Source: JACRCT01 sp049841135
GTDB taxonomy: Bacteria; Myxococcota; Myxococcia; Myxococcales; UBA5297
Length of the DNA: 64,000 bases
Reading direction: 5' to 3'
Assembly: GCA_049841135.1 (NCBI GenBank)
Contig: JASGHK010000001.1
Span: forward strand, 248,001-312,000
Both the position numbers and the translations under genes were made by a program. Positions 53,107 through 63,053 of this stretch are shown here, piece after piece (within the stretch, counting starts at the first letter, position 1; every line of letters starts with the position of its first letter). The notes under the pieces were generated by a model, which made no database searches, was not told where the DNA came from, and saw only the letters and a program-made list of their open reading frames with translations.

Positions 53107-54484
53107 ATGAAAGACGACGCACGCGCCGTCGCCTCGGCCCTCGCCGGCAACCGCGAGGGGTACCGGGCGCTGTTCGAGCGCCACCGCCAGGCGGTGGATC
53201 GGGTCGTCGCGTCGTTCGCCGAGCTGGATGACGCCGAGGCGCGCGACCTCCTCGTCGAGTCGTTCGGGCGCGCCTTCGGTCAGCTGGGCGGGCTGCGCGA
53301 GCCAGGGCGCTTCGGCGTCTGGGTCCTCGGGGTGACTCGCCGGCGTTGCCGCTCACGGCTGGCGCGCAAGAAGAGCCGAGGCCATCTCCGCCGACCTCGC
53401 CACGGCGATGGTGCTCGACCTCGCTCCCGATCCGGGACCTGCCCCGGTCGACGTGGAGTCGCTGATCGAGACCATCCCTGTGGGCCCGGAGCGCGAGGTG
53501 GCGCGGCTATTCTTCGGGCCCGAGCGGCCGACGGCGCGCGACGTCAGCGAGCGCCTGCAGCTGCCGGCCGAGGTCGTCTCCCGACACCTCGAGCACCTGC
53601 GCGCACGTGTCAAGGCCCGGGTCGTCGCCTCGCTCCTCGCGCAGCGCGCCGGCGGCGAGGAAGGCCCTGCGCCGGCACACGTGGACGCGAAGCACTGGAA
53701 CCACATCCTGCGCGGCGAGCGGTTCCGCGCGGAGAAGGCGCTCGCGGCGCATCTGGCCTGCGACTGCCCGGTCTGCGAGGGCTTCCTGATGGGCCTGCAG
53801 GCCACCGACGGACTGGACGGCGACGTCGAGCGCGCGCTCGTCGGCGCAATCGAACCCACGCCTCTCAAGACGGACGTCGTCTTCGAGCAGGCGATGCGCA
53901 GCCTCGCTCTGCAGCTGCGCGTCAGTGGCGCGGCGCCGCTCGGCTCCGCACGGCCGCAGCCGGCCAAGGGGCCGCCACTCTCAGTGGCCGCTGTGCTGGC
54001 GGTGCTGGGGCTGGGCGTGCTCGCGCTGCAGCGCGGGCCGGCGCAGGCGCCTCATCAGGCCAGTGCCAAGCCCGCCGTCAGCCTCGACTTCTCCGTCGCC
54101 GAGCGAGGCAAGGGCGGGAGCGGGGAGAAGGGGACGCCTGGCTCGAAGGTGGGCCAGGACCACGTCATCTACCTGCGCTACGAGCTGGCCTCGGCCTCCT
54201 TCGTCACCCTCCTGCGGCTTTGGCCGGACGGGACGGTCGAGGTGCTCGCGCAAGCCGGCCGCGTCGGCCCCGGGCCCCACGTCCTCACCGTCAACGGCAG
54301 CCCGGCGGGCGTGTCGCTCCAGGGCTTCCAGGGCCGCAACCGGTTCATCGCCGTGGCCTCCCCAGCCCCCGTCGCGCCCGAGTCCTTGGTGGCGCTGTTC
54401 ACGGCCTTCCCGGAGGACGCCCCGGCCGCGCCGGGGCTCGAAGGGTCGGCGGTGGCGAGGTTCGACGTCGAGGTGGTGCCGTAG
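53107..54484 (+). CDS. ECF sigma-like / zinc-finger / membrane / DUF4384-type fusion, +1 shift inside
   Basis: 458 residues after discounting one base. The N-terminus resembles sigma-70 region 2 (GNREGYRALFERHRQAVDRV, EARDLLVESFGRAFGQL, RFGVWVLGVTRRRCRSRL). A region-4-like helix-turn-helix follows (VARLFFGPERPTARDVSERL, LPAEVVSRHLEHLRARVKAR). Then comes a short His/Cys zinc-finger-like segment (AHLACDCPVCEGF), a transmembrane helix (LSVAAVLAVLGLGVLALQ) and a beta domain of DUF4384 type (VIYLRYELASASFVTLLRLW, GPHVLTVNGSPAGVSL). The frame changes at about 53368-53374 (AAGAAGAGCC). Start 53107 is uncertain. If one polypeptide, sigma and its inhibitor-like membrane module are covalently joined. 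The zinc motif is Hx4CxxC, slightly off the usual Hx3CxxC. Confidence 0.68.
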
Positions 54485-54521
54485 GCGTCCGGTGAGCCGG
54501 AGCCCAGGGTCGGCGCTCAGG

Positions 54522-54822
54522 TCATCGATTCCGGAGGCTGAGGCGTTCGAGAAGGGTAGCGAGTCCTCGGGTGTCTTCGATGGCCTCGTCAGCGTCGGCA
54601 TCGTTTGGCTGCGAGCGGTTGGCTTGGATTCGCTGCAGGCGACCGAACATGCGATCGCGAAAGTCCAGAAGCCCGTGGTTCCACGGACGCTCGCGATTGA
54701 GCCAGAGGGTTCGGTGGGGGGCGTAGAGCCAAGCCCCCTCCGAGGTCCAAACCAGCTTCGAGCAGTCCCGAAGTGATCTGCTCGATCTGCTCGGGTGTGA
54801 GCTCTGGGGCCTGGTCGCGCAT
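54522..54822 (-). CDS. Small unknown protein, +1 shift inside
   Basis: 99 residues after discounting one base. It starts MRDQAPELTPEQIEQITSGL (ATG 54822; an in-frame ATG at 54831 is also possible) and, in the next frame, continues LVWTSEGAWLYAPHRTLWLN, RERPWNHGLLDFRDRMFGRL and an acidic end. The second half is Trp/Arg-rich, unlike the random alternative frame. Deleting one base at 54757-54758 (coding-strand GAAGCT to GAGCT) joins the parts as GLLELVWTSEGAW. No family recognised. Confidence 0.6.
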
Positions 54823-54851
54823 CGGCCACACGAGGCTAACAGAACGCGGAC

Positions 54852-55535
54852 CTACTTCCCGACGGTCCCGTACCCCGCGAACAGCTCTCCGGCCAGCCGC
54901 GACTTCTTGCCCTCGCGCAGCCAGTCGTTGAGCACCCGGCCCTGCGCGTCCTTGCGCTGGCTGGGGTGGGCGAGGTTCATGCGGTAGCTCACGACGCCGT
55001 AGGCGACGCGGTGGATGACGTAGACCGTGCCGTCGTCCTCGACGCGGTCGACGATGCCCACGTGGGTCAGGCCGTCGTTGTCGCGGCCGTCGCGGTTGCG
55101 GTCGTAGGTCTCGTTGAAGAAGACGATGTCGCCGGGGCGGGGGCGGTCCTTGTGCAGGGAGCCGTGCTTCTGGGTGTAGCGCCAGATGGCCAGCACGCCG
55201 TTGCCGCCGGCCTCGGCTCCCTCGCTCATCAAGTCGATGCCGTGCTTCTCGTAGACCGTGCGCACGAGGCCGGTGCAGTCGTCGGGGAACTTGCCGCCGG
55301 TCGGCACCTTCTTCTTGCCCACCAGCTCGCGCGCGGCCGCGGCCACCGCCGCCCCGTCAATCGCCACCACGCCCTCGCCATCCTTCGAATCCATCGACGG
55401 CAGCGCTGCAGGGCGCCCCTCCGGGGTGAGCAGCGCGGTGGGCGCCTGCGAGAGAGGGGAGCGGCGGGCGAGGTGCGTCGGAGCGGCGCAAGCCGCCAGT
55501 CCGGTCGAGATGAGCACCAGGATTGCGAGGCGCAC
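54852..55535 (-). CDS. NlpC/P60-type cell-wall lipoprotein
   Basis: 227 residues. Lipobox ISTGLAAC with a signal sequence. The catalytic-type motif FPDDCTGLVRTVYEKHGIDL holds the Cys nucleophile. The His region is GDNDGLTHVGIVDRV-like (RDNDGLTHVGIVDRVEDD), with RPGDIVFFNETYDRNRDGR before it. The Cys-His layout and DCTGLV/GDIVFF blocks are NlpC/P60 or CHAP-like. It probably cleaves peptidoglycan stem peptides at the outer membrane inner face. A single-Cys motif variant (CTG in place of CSG) is noted. Confidence 0.8.
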   Translation of the reverse strand: MRLAILVLISTGLAACAAPTHLARRSPLSQAPTALLTPEGRPAALPSMDSKDGEGVVAIDGAAVAAAARELVGKKKVPTGGKFPDDCTGLVRTVYEKHGIDLMSEGAEAGGNGVLAIWRYTQKHGSLHKDRPRPGDIVFFNETYDRNRDGRDNDGLTHVGIVDRVEDDGTVYVIHRVAYGVVSYRMNLAHPSQRKDAQGRVLNDWLREGKKSRLAGELFAGYGTVGK

Positions 55536-55731
55536 GGCACGTCCTCCGTTCCCTCCATGGTAGGCGCGCCCGCTCCCTGGGCAAGAAAGCCGCCGGTCGT
55601 CTCATGGGTCCCCCCTCTCCGGCTTGTCCGGGGCTTGTCGAAGGGGAAGCCGGAGAGGGGACCGGAGGGGAGGCTCGCGTCAGGAGATTGGGGCGGCGCG
55701 GCGGCGCTCCTGCGTGCTAGCTTCGCCGCCC

Positions 55732-57547
55732 ATGAAGCCTCTTCCCGCCCTCCCTTCGTTGCTCGCGGTGGCCCTCCTGGCGGCGTCCTGCGCTCCCAAG
55801 CCGTACGCGAAGGTCGAGAAGGTGGACGATCCCGAGGCGCTCGCGCGCTTCCTTCGCGAGAACCCGAAGGACCCGTCGGCGCCGAAGGCAAAGACGCGTC
55901 TGGCCGAGCTCGAGTTCCAGCAGGCCCGCCGCCAGAACACGGTGCTTTCCTACAAGCGGTTCATGGATGCCTTCCCCGACTCGGACCGCAGGAAGGACGC
56001 AGTCGTCCTGCTCGAGGGCCTGCGCTTCGAGACCGCGAGCAAGGCCGACACCTCGCTCGCCTGGAACGAGTTCCTGCGCGACCACCCGCAGGGCGTCCAC
56101 GTGGCGGACGCGCGCGCCAAGCTGGAGGAGGCCGACTTCCGCGAGGCCGTCGCCACCGGCACCGCCCAGGGCATCGAGGAGTTCCACTCCAAGCACCCGA
56201 CCTCGGCCCACGCGATGGAGGTCGACCGCCTCGTCGACGACCGCCGCTTCGAGGAGGCCCGGAAGTCCGGCGCCAGGGGCCTGGTCGCGTACCTGGAGAA
56301 GAACCCGGCTGGCCTGCACCGCGAGGAGGCACGCGGCGGTCTGGCGGCGCGCGAGGCCGCGGCCCGCGCCTGGCTCGGCGACTTCGAGACCGCGCGCTCG
56401 CTGACCGAGCTCATCCCCGACGCCGCGGCGCGCGCCAAGGCGGTCGAGGAGATCGACGCGGCGGAGCTGGATGAGGTGACGGCCAAGCTCGACCCGAAGG
56501 CGCTCGAGGCCTTCGCTGCCCGCCGCCCGGGCCCGGCGGCCGAACAGGCCAAGGCGCGGGCCAAGCTGCTCTCGGGCAAGGACCGCGCGGGCGCGCTCAA
56601 GAAGCTCGCCGAGAAGCTCGACCCCTCCCACTTCGCCCGGCCGGCCGACGAGCTCGTCCGGGTGCTCTCCGCCCAGGACCCGCGCGACCGCTGGCTCGCA
56701 GCGGAGGAGCTGGGGAGGATGGGCGCACGCAACGCCGTGGACGCCCTGCTCGACGCGGCGGCGGCCTCCCGGTTCCACCGGGTCCGCGCCCGCGCCTTCG
56801 AGGCGCTGCAGTCGCTCTTCGAGTTCGTCCCGTCCGAGACCCGGGAGCTGGACGTGCGCCGGCGCCTGGAGGCGCTGCGCAAGCTCGCCCAGAGCCCGGC
56901 CCTGCTGGTGAAGCTCGGGATGCTGGAGGAGGTGCTGGGCGAGCAGGGTGCGGCGGTCGGGGATTACCAGAAGTGCATGAGCGCGGATCCCTCCGACCTG
57001 TTCGTCCTCAAGCGGCTGACGGCCCTGCGGGTGGCGCGCAAGGAGGGCTTCGGCGCCGCGGTGTCGGCCCGCGAGCTTCTCGACGCGCGTGCAGATGCTG
57101 ATCGAGCAGCGATCCTCCGAGGAGGGGCTGAGCCCCTTGCTGCTCTCGCGCACGCTCTGCGGCGCCCGCGACGACGCCCGCACCGCACTCTCGACGCTCC
57201 AGAACCTGCCGCCCGAGGTGGCCCGCGACTTCCCGGAGGACTTGCAGAGCTTCGTCCAGCGGGCGCTGCAGAACGAGCGGCTCGCCAGCGCCCGCCTCTC
57301 GGACGTGGAGGTGGAGGCCCGGGCGGCGGACAAGAAGTTCAAGGGGTGCGACGACGACGCGGGGCTGGCGGATCGGCTGGCGGAAGGGGACGCGGAGCGC
57401 CTCAAGGCGGTGGGCGAGCTGGCGGCGCGCCCGGAGGAACTGGTGGTCCAGGCGCTGGAGTTGACGGCGCGGCGCGACCCGTCGGCCAAGGTGCGCGAGG
57501 CGGCGAAGAAGGCGCTCGACTCCAAGAAAGGGACGGCTTCCAAGTGA
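55732..57547 (+). CDS. HEAT-repeat lipoprotein, +1 shift inside
   Basis: 604 residues after discounting one base. Lipobox SLLAVALLAASC. Helical TPR-like repeats (AKTRLAELEFQQARRQNTVL, LARFLRENPKDPSAPKAK) lead to HEAT-like repeats (DPRDRWLAAEELGRMGARNA, VDALLDAAAASRFHRVRARA) and an end with REAAKKALDSKKG. The frame changes at 57077-57078 (GAGCTTC, simplest true GAGCTC). The stop is overlapped by the next gene's GTG (GTGA). No catalytic motif; an envelope scaffold is inference. Confidence 0.74.
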
Positions 57548-57979
57548 CGGCGCTCAAGGCCTGGGACGCAGGGCGAGCTCTCGGACATCCAGGAGGTCCT
57601 CTCCGACCGGGTCCGAGGCCTGCTCGCGCAGGGCGAAAGGCTCGAGGTCGAAGGCGGGTCCTCTGCAGGGGAGGTCCACGCCCGCTTCCTGCTCTCGGGT
57701 TCGCCCAAGGGCGACCGGCTGGAGCTGGAGGCGAAGGTGGACCTTGCGGCGACCCGGCTCGACGCCGAGGCCGGCCGCGACCTGGCCCTCGACGCCCTGG
57801 ACGCCCTCCTGCTCGACTACCTGCAGTCCGAGCGATCCACGCGCTACCCGGGCGTCTTCGAGGGTCGCGAGCTTCGCGGCAAGACGCTCCTCGTCCGCGC
57901 CGAGCGGACCTTCCCCGAGCTCGACGCGGCTGCCGATGCGCTCCTCGCAGGTCCCGGGGACGGCAGCTCCGAGGTTTGA
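57544..57979 (+). CDS. Small hypothetical protein, +1 shift near start
   Basis: 144 residues after discounting one base. GTG 57544 overlaps the preceding TGA by four bases, so it is coupled to the HEAT gene. The first residues read VTALKAWDAG; after one extra G at 57571-57573 the frame continues ELSDIQEVLSDRVRGLLAQG, FLLSGSPKGDRLELEAKVDL and LDALDALLLDYLQSERSTRY. The alternative, a start at GTG 57737 giving an 80-residue protein, ignores the upstream coding sequence. It resembles a DUF of the MXAN type but I cannot name it. Confidence 0.6.
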
Positions 57980-58000
57980 CGAAGGGGCTCGCCGCCGGGC

Positions 58001-58267
58001 TCAGGCCCCCGCTCGCGAGGGCCTGCGCACGAAGCTGAAGAGGATCAGCACCAGCAGGGCTCCGGCGATGGAGAGGAGGAGCCCGCCCGGCGAGTAGTTG
58101 CCGGCGTTGCGGTGCCAGACCGCGGCGCCGATGAGCCCGCCGACGACCGAGCCGACGACCCCGAGCAGCGTGGTCAAGAGCAGCCCCATCGGCTGGCGTC
58201 CCGGCATGATGGCCCGTGCGACCAGCCCCGCGATCAGCCCCACGATGATCCAAGTGATGATCCCCAT
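58001..58267 (-). CDS. GlsB/YeaQ/YmgE-family membrane protein
   Basis: 88 residues with three hydrophobic helices. Characteristic start MGIITWIIVGLIAGLVARAI, then the Gly-rich TLLGVVGSVVGGLIGAAVWH and SIAGALLVLILFSFVRR. This is the transglycosylase-associated/GlsB family, small stress-responsive membrane proteins. Length typical. Convergent with the preceding gene. Confidence 0.9.
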   Translation of the reverse strand: MGIITWIIVGLIAGLVARAIMPGRQPMGLLLTTLLGVVGSVVGGLIGAAVWHRNAGNYSPGGLLLSIAGALLVLILFSFVRRPSRAGA

Positions 58268-58429
58268 TCGTGCTCCTTTCGGCGGCCTTCTGCCGTGGCT
58301 GAAAGCTAGGCATCGGCCCGTGTGGGGCGCGCGTGCCGCTCTCCTTGCGACCTGAACACCTGTAGAGGTAGCATCGCGCCCCCTCGGCACGGCGGCCGGG
58401 GCTCGACACCGAGAACGGCGAGCGACCTC

Positions 58430-60522
58430 GTGGCCATCCGCACCTACACCCTCAAGAGCGAGCGCCCGGCGCCGTCCTTCCGCGTCGACTACCGCACCCA
58501 GCTCAACGACGAGCAGCTGGCGGTGGTGGAGGCGGGGGCCGGGCCGACGCTGGTCATCGCCGGCGCGGGCAGCGGCAAGACGCGAACCCTGACCTTCCGG
58601 GTGGCGCGGCTCATCGAGACCGGCATCGCGCCCGAGTCCTTGCTGCTGCTCACCTTCACCAACAAGGCGGCGCGGGAGATGCTCAAGCGCGTCGCCGAGC
58701 TGTGCGGCACCTTGGCCGATGTCCGGCGGATCGTCGGCGGCACCTTCCACCATGTCGGTCACGCGCTCCTGCGCGAGTTCGCCCCGGCACTGGGCTACAC
58801 CGAGCGCTTCACGCTGCTCGACCGCGAGGACGCGCGCGAGCTGGTCGCCGCGAGCATCAGCGACCTGGGCTTCTCCGCCGGTCCGCGCCGCTTCCCCAAG
58901 GCCGACGTGGTGCTCGACCTGATCTCGACCGCGGTCAACACCGAGAAGCCGCTGGAGGAGGTGCTGGTCGACAAGCGGCCCCAGTTCCTCTCGCAGCTCG
59001 AGAAGATAGGCCAGGTCGCGGCGCGCTTCGCCGAGCGCAAGCACCAGATGCAGGTGATGGACTTCGACGACCTGCTCGTCTGCTGGAAGCTGCTCCTCAC
59101 CGAGCGCCCCGAGGTCCGCGAGAAGCTGCAGAAGCGCTTCAAGGCGGTGCTGGTCGACGAGTACCAGGACACCAACCGCCTGCAGGGCGACATCGTGGAC
59201 CTGATGGCCGCCGGCTGCCGCAACCTGACCGTGGTCGGCGACGACGCGCAGTCCATCTACAGCTTCCGCGGCGCGGACTTCACCAACATCATCGAGTTCC
59301 CGGCGCGCTACCCCGAGAGCGCGCTCTACCGGCTGACGCGCAACTACCGCTCGACCCCGGAGATCCTCGAGCTGGCCAACGCCTCCATCGCCTGCAACCG
59401 GCGGCAGTTCCCCGAGGAGGCTCTCCTCGGCGCGGCCCAGCGGGCCCCGGCCGGCGCTGGTCCCGGTGCGCGACGTCTACCAGCAGGCCGAGTTCGTGGC
59501 CCAGCGCATCCTGGAGCTGCGCGACGAGGGCGTGCCGCTCAACGAGCAGGCGGTGCTCTACCGCGCGCACCACCACTCGATGGAGATCCAGCTCGAGCTG
59601 TCCCGCCGCGGCATCCCGTTCGTCGTCCGCAGCGGCGTGCGCTTCCTGGAACAGGCGCACATCAAGGACGTGCTCAGCTACCTCAAGTTCGTCCACAACC
59701 CCATGGACGAGCTGGCGTTCAAGCGGCTGCTCAAGCTCTACCCGGGCATCGGCAGCGGCGTCGCCGACGAGGTCTGGGAGCTGCTCCTGCGCTACGGCGA
59801 GCGGACGAGCCCGCTGGCGGCGCTGGAGCGCCCGGAAGTGGCGCAGTCGGTGCCCAAGCGCGGCCGCCCCGGCTTCGAGCGCGCCGCCGACACGCTGCTC
59901 AAGCTCTCCGACCACAAGCTGCAGAACGTGCCGGGCGAGATGGTGCGGGCGGTGCTCGCCGGGGGCTACGAGGACTACCTGCGCGAGCAGTTCCTCAACG
60001 GCGACGTGCGCACCGAGGACATCAAGCAGATGGCCGACTTCGCGGCCACCTTCGACTCGCTGCACGAGTTCTTGGCCGAGGTGACGCTGCTCGCCGACTT
60101 CGAGAGCGAGGACGTGGTCGAGGGCAGCGAGCCGGACGAGAAGGTGACGCTCTCCTCGGTCCACCAGGCCAAGGGGCTCGAGTGGCGGGCGGTGTTCGTC
60201 GTCTGGCTGGCCGACGGCCGGTTCCCGCTGTCGCTCTCCCTGCGCCAGCCCCACGAGGAGGAGGAGGAGCGACGGCTCTTCTACGTGGCCTCGACCCGCG
60301 CCCGCGACGACCTGTACCTGACCTATCCCCTGGTCGCCGCGCCGCGGGACGACGAGCGGACCTTGATGAAGATCTCGCGCTTCATCGAGGAGCTTCCCCG
60401 ACGGCGAGAAGGCGCCCTACGACCGCGTGCAGATCGAGGTCGCCCCGCCCGGGCCCGCGGCGCTGCCGGCGCCCCCTCCGGCCCTCCCTCCTGCCTCGCC
60501 GGAGCGACGCCGGCAGGACTGA
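58430..60522 (+). CDS. UvrD/Rep-type SF1A helicase, two +1 shifts
   Basis: 696 residues after discounting two bases. GTG 58430 gives MAIRTYTLKSERPAP. Motifs: Q-motif LNDEQLAVVEAGAG, Walker A VIAGAGSGKTRTLTF, LLTFTNKAAREML, motif II VLVDEYQDTNRLQG, motif III VVGDDAQSIYSFRGADF, and motif IV RLTRNYRSTPEILELAN. In the second and third segments, motif V is VTLSSVHQAKGLEW and motif VI is RLFYVASTRARDDLYL. Shifts at 59419-59420 (GAGGCTC) and 60394-60395 (GAGCTTC), each restoring GAGCTC. The C-terminus is Pro-rich (APPPALPPASPERRRQD). The raw third-frame continuation would fuse it to the Hsp70, which is an artefact. Confidence 0.9.
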
Positions 60523-60647
60523 GGCTGAGTCAGGAACTCACGGATGGACCGCTGGCCCTGGGCGAAGCTCGGGGTGTCGGGGCTTTGTCGGATGCTGACG
60601 AACGTTTCGCAAGCGTGCTAAAAGAGGATGTTTTCACGGCGCCATCC

Positions 60648-62274
60648 ATGTCCGAAAAGCCGCGCATCATTGGAATCGATCTGGGCACGACCAACAGCTG
60701 CGTGGCCTACGTGCGCAATCGCATCCCCAAGGTGGTGCCTACCGACCGCGGGAACCTCATCCTGCCGTCGGTGGTGGCGCTGTCGCCCAAGGGCGACCTG
60801 GTCGTGGGCGGTGCGGCCAAGGACCAGATGGTCACCAACCCCAAGAACACCATCTATGGGGCGAAGCGGCTCATCGGGCGCAAGTTCGACTCCAAGGTCG
60901 TGCAGGACCTGCGCACCTACTACAGCTACGAGATCGTCGCCGACGACGAGGGCGACGCGGCGGTGCGGCTGGGCGAGAAGGTCTACTCGCTGCCGCAGAT
61001 CTCCAGCTTCGTGCTGGCGCACATCAAGACCATCGCCGAGCAGTTCCTGGGCGGGCCGGTCCCGGACGTCGTCATCAGCGTCCCGGCCTACTACAACGAC
61101 AACCAGCGCCAGGCCGTGAAGCAGGCGGGCACGCTCGCCGGCTTCAACGTGCTGCGCATCGTCAACGAGCCCACCGCCGCCGCGCTGGCCTACGGCTTCA
61201 ACCGTGGGCTGGACCAGAAGGTGCTGGTCTACGACCTGGGCGGGGGCACCTTCGACGTCTCCATCCTGCAGCTGACCGGCAACGTCTTCGAGGTCATCGC
61301 CACCGGCGGCGACACCTTCCTGGGCGGCGTGGACTTCGACAACCGGGTCATCGACTACGTCCTGGGCGAGTTCAAGAAGGACGAGAAGATCGACCTGTCG
61401 CTGAGCCCCATCGCGATGCAGCGCATCAAGAACGCCGCCGAGGCCGCGAAGATCGACCTGACGCTCATCCCCAACGTGGTCATCGAGCTGCCGTTCATCG
61501 AGGAGCGCAAGGGCCGGCCGGTCGACCTGCGCGTGCCGCTGCCCCGCGAGAAGCTCAACGAGCTGACCGCCGACCTGGTGGCGCGCACCTTCTCCATCTG
61601 CGACCGCGTGCTGGCCGAGAAGAACCTCTCGCCCAACGACATCGCCGAGGTCATCCTCGTCGGCGGCCAGAGCCGCATGCCGCTCGTGCAGCAGCAGATC
61701 CAGGCACACTTCGGCAAGCCGCCGCGCAAGGGCGTGCACCCCGACGAGTGCGTGGCGTTGGGGGCGGCGCTGCTGGCGGACTCGCTGGGCCAGCTCGACG
61801 CGGTGACCCTGGTCGACGTGGTCTCGATGCCCATCGGCGTCGCGACGACCAACGGGCGCTTCCGCCGCATCATCGACAAGAACTCGACCATCCCGCTCAC
61901 CAAGAGCTTCCGGCTGCCGCCGCCCAAGGAGCCGGGGGCCGAGACGATCGAGAATGGACATCTTCCAGGGCGACAGCGAGTACATCGTCGACGACGAGTA
62001 CCTGGGGACGCTGCGCGTGCCGGCGACCGCCGCGGGCCGCAAGATCGACTTCAAGCTCGACTCCGAGTGCCTGCTCACGGTGGTGGTGGACCTGCCGGAG
62101 GGCTCCAAGCAGATCGAGCTGGCGACGCGCGACACGCCGGAGACGCTGAAGAAGGCGTTGGAAGAGGACGCCGCGCGCCGCAAGGCCCAGGAGGAGCTGC
62201 GGGCCGACGCCGAGGCCGAGGAGCGCCGCGGCGGCCTGCTGGGCTCCATCAAGCGATTCTGGGGCGGCAGCTAG
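60648..62274 (+). CDS. Hsp70-family chaperone, short lid, +1 shift inside
   Basis: 541 residues after discounting one base. ATG 60648 gives MSEKPRIIGIDLGTTNSCVA. ATPase blocks: VISVPAYYNDNQRQAV, IVNEPTAAALAYGFNR, VYDLGGGTFDVSIL, VILVGGQSRMP. The linker and substrate domain are DAVTLVDVVSMPIGVATTNG, and after the shift (61953-61954, GAGAATG to GAGATG) MDIFQGDSEYIVDDEYLGTL. The tail ends GGLLGSIKRFWGGS. It is about 100 residues shorter than DnaK and has only a stub of the helical lid, so it is a DnaK paralogue. Myxobacteria have many Hsp70 genes. No DnaJ or GrpE is nearby. Confidence 0.92.
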
Positions 62275-62347
62275 CGCGCCCCGCTATTTCCCACCGCCCG
62301 CCGCGCCCGACTTCGGTACGGCGGGTGATTGAAGGAGAGCTCTCGAC

Positions 62348-62761
62348 ATGCCCGTGTTTCCGTCGCTCGAGTGGTGCCAGGCCGTCGTGGACGCCATCCA
62401 CTCCGACCCCGACAGCAAGAAGGCCGGCAAGGGGCTGGTCGCGAGCTTCGCGGCGGCGGTGCTGCCCGAGGCGGGGATGAAGGCGCCGTTCATCATCTAC
62501 GGCAAGGCGGTCGAGGGCCGGGTGGATCAGCTGCGCGAGCTCGAGGACCTCGACGAGATCGAGGAGGTCGAGCCGGACTACGTCGCCCGCGCCGGCTACG
62601 GTGCCTGGCGCAACATCATCGAGAGCCGCCTCGACCCCATCGAGGCCATCCTGCGGAAGCAGATCGAGGTGTCGGGCGACCTGCAGCCCATCATCGAGCG
62701 GGCGCAGTTCAAGGACCTGGTCTGGCGCGTGCTGGCCAAAGTCCCGACCAACTTCAAGTAG
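62348..62761 (+). CDS. SCP-2-like sterol carrier-type protein
   Basis: 137 residues, start ATG 62348. It has a helical N-terminus (PSLEWCQAVVDAIHSDPDSK), a segment with acidic residues (LREL-EDLDEIEEVEPDYVAR) and a C-terminal helix (FKDLVWRVLAKVPTNFK). The pattern YVARAGYGAWRNIIESRLDP matches SCP-2/YhbT-like lipid-binding proteins in my reading, but the assignment is moderate. It follows the Hsp70 gene by 73 bases on the same strand and may be co-transcribed. The ligand is unknown. Confidence 0.6.
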   Translation: MPVFPSLEWCQAVVDAIHSDPDSKKAGKGLVASFAAAVLPEAGMKAPFIIYGKAVEGRVDQLRELEDLDEIEEVEPDYVARAGYGAWRNIIESRLDPIEAILRKQIEVSGDLQPIIERAQFKDLVWRVLAKVPTNFK

Positions 62762-62782
62762 AGACCCTACGAACCGAGAGCC

Positions 62783-63052
62783 ATGGCCATGGACGACCTG
62801 AAGAGCAAGACGGTGGGGATGCTGGGGAAGGCAGTGGAGCGGATGCTCGCCGACGAGCGGCGTGCCGCGAAGGTCGCCAAGGCGGTCGGCGCGATGCAGA
62901 AGGGCAAGGAGAAGCTCGACCGCGCCCAGGAGAACCTGCTCAAGAACCTCGGTGTCGCCACCCGCGCCGACTACAAGGACGTGGGCAAGCGCATCGGCGC
63001 CATCAAGCGCCGCGTGCGCCACCTGGCCGAGAAGCTGGAGAAGCAGCAGTAG
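62783..63052 (+). CDS. Small coiled-coil protein
   Basis: 89 residues from MAMDDLKSKTVG (ATG 62783; a second ATG at 62789). Basic helical protein (RAAKVAKAVGAMQKGKEKLD, RAQENLLKNLGVATRADYKD, KRIGAIKRRVRHLAEKLEKQ) with heptad-like Leu/Ala spacing, as in phasin-like or coiled-coil adaptors. 21 bases downstream of the SCP-2-like gene. Function unknown. Confidence 0.62.
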   Translation: MAMDDLKSKTVGMLGKAVERMLADERRAAKVAKAVGAMQKGKEKLDRAQENLLKNLGVATRADYKDVGKRIGAIKRRVRHLAEKLEKQQ

Positions 63053-63053
63053 C

